Of a stretch of 64,000 bases of DNA, positions 63,121 through 64,000 are shown in pieces. This stretch comes from Kineothrix sp. IPX-CK (GTDB taxonomy: Bacteria; Bacillota; Clostridia; Lachnospirales; Lachnospiraceae): contig NZ_CP146256.1 in NCBI RefSeq assembly GCF_039134705.1, positions 930,001-994,000 of the forward strand, read 5' to 3'. Every line of letters starts with the position of its first letter. Positions within the stretch are counted from its first letter, which is position 1. Both the position numbers and the translations under genes were made by a program. The notes below the pieces were generated by a model. The model saw nothing but the letters and a program-made list of their open reading frames with translations, searched no databases and had not been told where the DNA came from.

Positions 63121-63143
63121 ATATTTGCTTTAACGGAGGGCAT

Positions 63144-64000
63144 ATGAACAGAGAAGTAATAATTTCAATGGAAGAAGCAAGGAATTTTTTGGTAAATTAC
63201 CATAATTTGAATCAGGCAAGGAATCTAAAAGGAATAGAGGGGGTGATGGAGTGTTTTCGCCAAATGAAAAGTATACAATACGATCCGTTGAATGTTGTCG
63301 GTCGAAATGCAGATTTGGTCCTGCAGGCCAGAGTAAGCGGATATGAGCCGGGCATGTTATATGAACTGCTTTATCAAAGATATGAATTAATTGATGGGTT
63401 TGATAAAGAAATGTGTATTTATGAAGCTGATGATTTCAATAAATTCAGAAGGATAAGAGCTGCCTGCGGAGAGACGGCAAAGGAGAGATTGGCCTGTAGA
63501 GAACAGTTTGATGCATTAAATGTGCTGGATGATGTGAGAGAACACGTTAAGAGGTACGGACTCACCAGCAGTAAAGATATATCGATAGGTGAGAGCAGAG
63601 CGAGCCGCTGGGGGCATAAAAAGCTTTCCAGTGCTGCCTTGGATTATCTTTACTGTACCGGAGAATTAAGTGTTAAGGAAAAAAGAGGGACTCATAAATA
63701 TTATGATTTTACGGAAAATGTAGTGCCAAAGGAGATACTGGCACAAGAGGATTCCAAAAGCGACAGACAATTTTTGGAATGGTATATCAAACGAAGGATA
63801 CAAAGTGTAGGTTTGTTATGGAATAAAAGCGGGGGTGCATGGCAGGGACATTTTATATCAAATATAAAGTTGAGAGAGGAAATTCTGGCTCATTTGGTTC
63901 ATATAGGTGAAGTGCAAATGGTTCTGATTGAAGGGATTGAATCACCATTTTATATGATTAGCAAAGATGAAAGATTTTTTGATGTTAACTTGGAAAAGAA
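63144..64000 (+). CDS. Winged-helix DNA-binding protein, YcaQ/HTH_42 family, 5' part
   Basis: At least 285 residues; the frame stays open to the window edge. MNREVIISMEEARNFLVNYH starts the chain; SIQYDPLNVVGRNADLVLQA near 50 is the Q-x-D signature of the family, and SRASRWGHKKLSS near 158 follows in a winged helix. E. coli YcaQ (AlkX) is a glycosylase that unhooks DNA crosslinks; relatives in antibiotic producers give self-resistance. Activity here is inferred only from family. GGAGGG lies 7 bp before the ATG. Confidence 0.82.
   Translation, partial: MNREVIISMEEARNFLVNYHNLNQARNLKGIEGVMECFRQMKSIQYDPLNVVGRNADLVLQARVSGYEPGMLYELLYQRYELIDGFDKEMCIYEADDFNKFRRIRAACGETAKERLACREQFDALNVLDDVREHVKRYGLTSSKDISIGESRASRWGHKKLSSAALDYLYCTGELSVKEKRGTHKYYDFTENVVPKEILAQEDSKSDRQFLEWYIKRRIQSVGLLWNKSGGAWQGHFISNIKLREEILAHLVHIGEVQMVLIEGIESPFYMISKDERFFDVNLEK

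Noticed and set aside
1..64000. CRISPR arrays, rRNA or tRNA genes, prophage genes
   Set aside because: No regularly spaced repeats, no rRNA sequence, no convincing cloverleaf and no phage structural genes were seen on either strand.

Overview
The window looks like a chromosomal segment of an anaerobic low-GC Firmicute, most probably a Lachnospiraceae-type Clostridium. The reasons are the uninterrupted S10-spc-alpha ribosomal superoperon in Clostridia order (rpsJ to rplO, secY, adk, map, a KOW-domain gene, infA, rpmJ, rpsM, rpsK, rpsD, rpoA, rplQ), a bL17 protein with a roughly 70-residue insert, the ecfA1-ecfA2-ecfT-truA-rplM-rpsI block, AGGAGG-type ribosome binding sites and RbsABC-type sugar transporters. 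Family assignments come from reading the proteins, not from database searches.

Bases 1-9901 carry sugar uptake and L-rhamnose use: the end of an RbsA-type ATPase, an RbsC-type permease and RbsD; then a lipoprotein, a NodB-fold deacetylase, a Cache-domain chemoreceptor, an AraC regulator and rhaB-rhaA-rhaD. A convergent Eis-like acetyltransferase (10099-11331) is followed by about 200 bp of nested palindromes and a promoter with a long structured leader that drives the ribosomal superoperon (11683-29450). An internal promoter lies before rpmJ next to a decayed duplicate of the infA 3' end.

Bases 29539-41876 hold a GT-C-like membrane protein, an aldose-epimerase-like protein, a TIM-barrel protein of unknown role, a D,D-carboxypeptidase, a DeoR repressor and a complete sugar regulon (binding protein, ATPase, permease, AllA-like cupin, class II aldolase, FGGY kinase) with paired CAAACA/TGTTTG operators just downstream of its promoter. 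Bases 42025-46684 hold the ECF transporter core, truA and rplM-rpsI.

From 46613 on the window is accessory. A 1.77-kb AT-rich island begins exactly at the 3' end of rpsI, is bounded by a 15-bp direct repeat with 11-bp arm-type repeats at both ends, has no integrase, and carries a type I toxin-antitoxin pair plus one membrane-anchored unknown protein. Next come a LysR regulator with a divergent lipocalin-like gene, two decaying genes (CD3324 family, DUF1062 family) each preceded by an 8-codon leader ORF of the same design, and a second, archaeal-type AspRS behind a leader peptide with three consecutive Asp codons and an attenuator. An IS481-like element with a 27-bp target duplication is itself split by a complete IS21-family element with an 8-bp duplication. 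Then come an RsgA GTPase behind another leader peptide and terminator, a GNAT protein, an intact IS4-family element with an 11-bp duplication, a short 593-residue AlaRS under a T-box with specifier GCA, and the start of a YcaQ-like winged-helix protein.

The most striking pattern is that the accessory segment 50.3-63.0 kb is a series of separately regulated, translation-related genes (AspRS, RsgA, AlaRS), each sensing translation through its own leader, and interrupted by insertion sequences.
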